This document shows, in pieces, positions 61,259 to 64,000 of a stretch of DNA of 64,000 nt (the first letter of the stretch is position 1; each line of letters begins with the position of its first letter). Source of the stretch: Bradyrhizobium diazoefficiens (GTDB taxonomy: Bacteria > Pseudomonadota > Alphaproteobacteria > Rhizobiales > Xanthobacteraceae); contig NZ_JAFCJE010000008.1 of assembly GCF_018131185.1 (NCBI RefSeq), positions 224,647-288,646 of the forward strand. The letters are read 5' to 3'. The notes under the pieces were generated by a model. It searched no databases and had not been told where the DNA came from. It worked only from the letters and a program-made list of their open reading frames with translations. A program made the position numbers and the translations under genes.

Positions 61259-62596
61259 ATGAGCCAGACCACCACCTATTCCGCCGGCGGTGCCAGCAAC
61301 GTCAACAAGAGCGACATCGAGACGTCCACGATTCGCGCCATCTCCTGGCGCCTGATTCCGTTCCTGGTGCTGGCCTACTTCTTCTCCTATCTCGACCGCG
61401 TCAATCTCGGCTTCGCAGCGCTGACCATGAATGCGGACCTGAAGTTCACGCCGCTGATCTTCTCCTGGGGCGCCGGCATTTTCTTCATCGGCTATTTCAT
61501 CTTCGAGGTGCCGAGCAATCTGGCGCTGGAGAAGTTCGGCGCCAGCCGCTGGATCGCCCGCATCATGGTGACCTGGGGCATCATCTCCGCCCTGATGGCG
61601 CTCGTCAGCGGCGTGACGAGCTTCTACGTCCTGCGCTTCCTGCTCGGCGTCGCCGAGGCCGGCTTCTTCCCCGGCATCATCCTCTATCTCACCTACTGGT
61701 ATCCGGCCGAATACCGCGCCCGGTTCCTGGCGGCCTTCGCGATCGCCGTGCCGGTCTCGACCGTGATCGGCGCGCCGGTCTCGGGCCTGCTGCTCGGGCT
61801 CGACGGCATGATGGGCCTGAAGGGGTGGCAGTGGCTGTTCATCATCGAGGGCATCCCGTCCGTGCTGCTCGGCATCGTCACCTGGTTCTACCTCACCGAC
61901 AAGCCGGAGAAGGCGGATTGGCTGTCTGGCGAGCAGAAGGCCTGGCTCAAGGCGAAGCTCGATTCGGAGATCGCGGCCAAGCAGGCGGTGAAGCATGTCT
62001 CGCTCGGCGAAGCCCTGTCCTCGCCCAAGGTGATCGCGCTCAGCCTGATCTATTTTGGCTTCGTCGGCGCGCTCTATGGCATGCAGTTCTGGCTGCCGCA
62101 GATCGTCAAGGCGTTCGGGCTGACCAATGCGCAGACCGGGTTCGTCACCGCGATCCCGTATCTGTTCGGCACCATCGCCATGGTCCTGTGGGCGCGGCAC
62201 TCCGATGCCACGCGCGAGCGCGTGATGCATGTCGGAGCGCCCTTGCTGCTCACCGCCGTCGCGCTCGCCGTCTCCTCCTATCTCACCGACCCTACCCTGA
62301 CGATGGTGGTGCTGACGGTTGCGGCGATCGGCGTGTTCTGCTGCTTCGGTGTGTTCTGGACCCTGCCGACCGCCTGGCTCTCCGGCACGGCGGCCGCCGG
62401 CGCCATCGCTCTGATCAACTCGATAGGCAATCTCGCCGGCTTCGGCGGACCGTACCTGATCGGCTGGGTCAAGGAAGCCACCGGCCAGACCTCGACCGGT
62501 CTGCTGGTGCTCGCCGTGCTGCCGCTGCTCGCCGGCATTCTGGTGTTCTTGGGCGGCCATGACACCAAGCACGAGTTTGCCGGGCAGGGGCGGTGA
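61259..62596 (+). CDS. MFS transporter, anion:cation symporter type
   Basis: A 445-residue transporter with twelve membrane segments. The opening (ISWRLIPFLVLAYFFSYLDRVNLGFAAL) and GVAEAGFFPGIILYLTYWYP match the ACS family that imports organic acids such as phthalate, 4-hydroxyphenylacetate or hexuronates. GGGGAAACC precedes the ATG. No catabolic genes sit beside it, so the substrate is open. Confidence 0.9.
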   Translation: MSQTTTYSAGGASNVNKSDIETSTIRAISWRLIPFLVLAYFFSYLDRVNLGFAALTMNADLKFTPLIFSWGAGIFFIGYFIFEVPSNLALEKFGASRWIARIMVTWGIISALMALVSGVTSFYVLRFLLGVAEAGFFPGIILYLTYWYPAEYRARFLAAFAIAVPVSTVIGAPVSGLLLGLDGMMGLKGWQWLFIIEGIPSVLLGIVTWFYLTDKPEKADWLSGEQKAWLKAKLDSEIAAKQAVKHVSLGEALSSPKVIALSLIYFGFVGALYGMQFWLPQIVKAFGLTNAQTGFVTAIPYLFGTIAMVLWARHSDATRERVMHVGAPLLLTAVALAVSSYLTDPTLTMVVLTVAAIGVFCCFGVFWTLPTAWLSGTAAAGAIALINSIGNLAGFGGPYLIGWVKEATGQTSTGLLVLAVLPLLAGILVFLGGHDTKHEFAGQGR

Positions 62597-62602
62597 GGGG
62601 AT

Positions 62603-62694
62603 GTAGGCAGGCAAAGGCGCACTCAACGCGCCGTGCCCACTGCATGTCCCGGGCGTGACCGGCGCTCGGGCCAGCTTCGCTTTGCCTACCCTAC
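62603..62694. repeat. imperfect inverted repeat after the MFS gene
   Basis: GTAGGCAGGCAAAG at 62603-62616 pairs imperfectly with CTTTGCCTACCCTAC at 62680-62694. The arms share the GTAGGGTxGGCAAAG core with the element at 60711-60765, so both belong to the same repeat family. Confidence 0.65.
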
Positions 62695-62828
62695 AATGAC
62701 ATCTGCAGGTGCTTCTCGACCCCCACACCGCCTCTTAACGATCACGTTTTTCTGATGACTGACGATTATTGACTTTTATCAGTGATTAGTTGACATTCCT
62801 CTCATTCGAGATGCAGGAGTGTCCTTCG

Positions 62829-63935
62829 ATGTTCGTCCGGTCTGTTTTGTCGAGCTATTCCAGGCTGTTGGCTGGCGTGTCGCTGGCTTTGATGGCGGCT
62901 TCGCTGGCCGGGTGTAATGACACCGTCGCCGAGAAGGCCGAGCCGCCGCGGCCGGTTCTGGTCGCGACCGCTCATTATGATGCAGAGACCCCGGAGCGCA
63001 GCTTCGTCGGTACCGTCAGGCCGCGGATCGAGAGCGACCTCGGCTTTCGCGTCGCCGGCAAAGTTGCAAAACGCCTTGTGGAAGTCGGCCAGACCGTCGA
63101 GATCGGCCAGCCGCTGGCCACCCTCGACGAGATCGATCTGAAGCTCCAGGCTGAGCAGGCGCTGGCCGAGCAGACCGCGGCAACCGGCGTGTTGGCCCAG
63201 GCCGCCGCCGCCGAGCAGCGCGCCAAGGACCTGAAGGCCAAGGGCTGGACCACGGACGCGCAGATGGATTCGAGCCGCGCCGCCGCGGACGAAGCCCGCG
63301 CGCGCCTGAACCGCGCTGAGCGCGCGCTCGAGCTGAGCAAGAATTCCCTTTCCTACGCGACGCTCAACGCCGACGCCCGTGGCGTCGTCACCGCAACGCT
63401 GATCGAGCCCGGCCAGGTGGTCGCCGCGGGCCAGGCTTCGATCCGCGTCGCCCGCTTCGCCGAAAAGGAAGCGGTCGTCGCGATCCCCGAGACGCTGGTT
63501 GGACGCGCCAAGTCGGGCGTCGCCAGCGTCACTCTTTGGTCCGAGCCGGGCAAGAAGTACACGGCCAAGCTGCGCGAGATCGCGCCGACGGCCGATCCGG
63601 CCACGCGCACCTATCTGGCAAAGTTCTCGCTGCCCGAGGCCGACGACAAGGTCTCGCTCGGCATGACGGCGACGCTGACGTTGTCGGACGCCGCGACCGA
63701 GCGCGTGGCGCGGCTGCCGCTGTCGGCGCTGTTCAACGAAGGCGGCAAGCCGTCCTTCTACGTCGTCGACGACAACGGTGCGCTCACGCTGAAACCGGTG
63801 ACGGTGAAGTCCTACGAGAGCGGCGACGTCGTCATCACCGGCGGTGTGGAAGAGGGCGCCAAGATCGTTGCTCTCGGCGTGCAGAAGCTCGATCCGGGCC
63901 AGCGGGTGCGGATCGTTTCGTCACTGTCCTTCTAA
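62829..63935 (+). CDS. RND efflux periplasmic adaptor lipoprotein
   Basis: A 368-residue membrane-fusion protein. A lipoprotein signal ends in the lipobox LAGC (Cys28), so it is anchored in the membrane. The barrel-sandwich hybrid domain (PRIESDLGFRVAGKVAKRLVEVGQTVEIGQPLATLD), a coiled-coil hairpin (~95-165) and the beta-barrel domain follow. GGAG lies 9 nt before the ATG at 62829. It links an inner-membrane RND pump with an outer-membrane channel; the pump gene should lie beyond the window. Confidence 0.9.
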   Translation: MFVRSVLSSYSRLLAGVSLALMAASLAGCNDTVAEKAEPPRPVLVATAHYDAETPERSFVGTVRPRIESDLGFRVAGKVAKRLVEVGQTVEIGQPLATLDEIDLKLQAEQALAEQTAATGVLAQAAAAEQRAKDLKAKGWTTDAQMDSSRAAADEARARLNRAERALELSKNSLSYATLNADARGVVTATLIEPGQVVAAGQASIRVARFAEKEAVVAIPETLVGRAKSGVASVTLWSEPGKKYTAKLREIAPTADPATRTYLAKFSLPEADDKVSLGMTATLTLSDAATERVARLPLSALFNEGGKPSFYVVDDNGALTLKPVTVKSYESGDVVITGGVEEGAKIVALGVQKLDPGQRVRIVSSLSF

Positions 63936-64000
63936 GTTTCTTACGAGTTACGTCGTGTGAGGAGAGTTTCGGCCTTTGTCCCTAAGCAGAGGCTGAAGCG
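63936..64000. other. right edge; possible start of the next gene
   Basis: A GTG at 63957 opens a frame (VRRVSAFVPKQRLK) to the window end. It may be the start of an RND pump gene, but 14 codons are too few to tell. Confidence 0.25.

Overview
The window looks like chromosomal DNA of a Bradyrhizobium-type alphaproteobacterium. The evidence is a GC-rich, strongly biased third codon position, many GTG/TTG starts, Tat signal peptides, GrlR- and DUF-type small proteins typical of the group, and several intergenic palindromic repeats, including a ~0.6 kb dispersed element I recognise from Bradyrhizobium/Rhodopseudomonas genomes. No rRNA, tRNA, CRISPR array, prophage or insertion sequence was seen.

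Region 1 (1-14.8 kb) is an accessory island for quinoprotein (PQQ) alcohol oxidation. It holds a SoxYZ-like carrier, a periplasmic zinc metallohydrolase, an MxaJ/XoxJ-type binding protein, a Cys-Trp motif protein, and a five-gene operon (binding protein, YVTN beta-propeller, ABC ATPase, ABC permease, exported protein) whose four junctions are all 4-nt ATGA overlaps. S-formylglutathione hydrolase, a divergent two-component pair and a TonB-dependent receptor follow. The content matches the lut (lanthanide uptake) and xox gene sets of methylotrophs. The dehydrogenase itself is not in the window and probably lies just left of base 1. A striking three-half-site operator sits before the TonB receptor gene.

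Region 2 (14.9-30 kb) is mixed: small proteins, GrlR-like protein, SnoaL/LysR divergent pair, Tat-exported GH1 beta-glucosidase, thiolase, HU, an hsp20-lon-small protein operon, a DUF892 ferritin-like protein, a MarC gene remnant, class II aldolase and a ClC-family channel. Region 3 (29.4-30.5 kb) is an apparently gene-free block made of the dispersed repeat.

Region 4 (30.5-46 kb): phosphoglucomutase; a vanillate O-demethylase operon vanA-gntR-vanB with two TGTATACA palindromes upstream; a GGDEF/EAL protein; a SnoaL/TetR pair sharing a tandem operator; a GMC oxidoreductase with a divergent HemC paralogue; hemE; a diguanylate cyclase; and slyX-trhO. Region 5 (46-64 kb): gamma-glutamyltransferase-like enzyme; a PaoABC-type molybdenum aldehyde oxidoreductase; FKBP isomerase; CsbD; cupin and VOC proteins; a FecR-domain protein with an outer-membrane barrel carrying a Pro/Ser linker, divergent from a PMT-family glycosyltransferase; an OmpA-like protein; an AlkX/YcaQ-type glycosylase; an MFS transporter; and a lipoprotein RND adaptor whose pump gene would lie beyond the right edge.

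The best candidates for new biology are the lanthanide-type island with its operator, and the PMT beside a Pro/Ser-rich secreted barrel protein.
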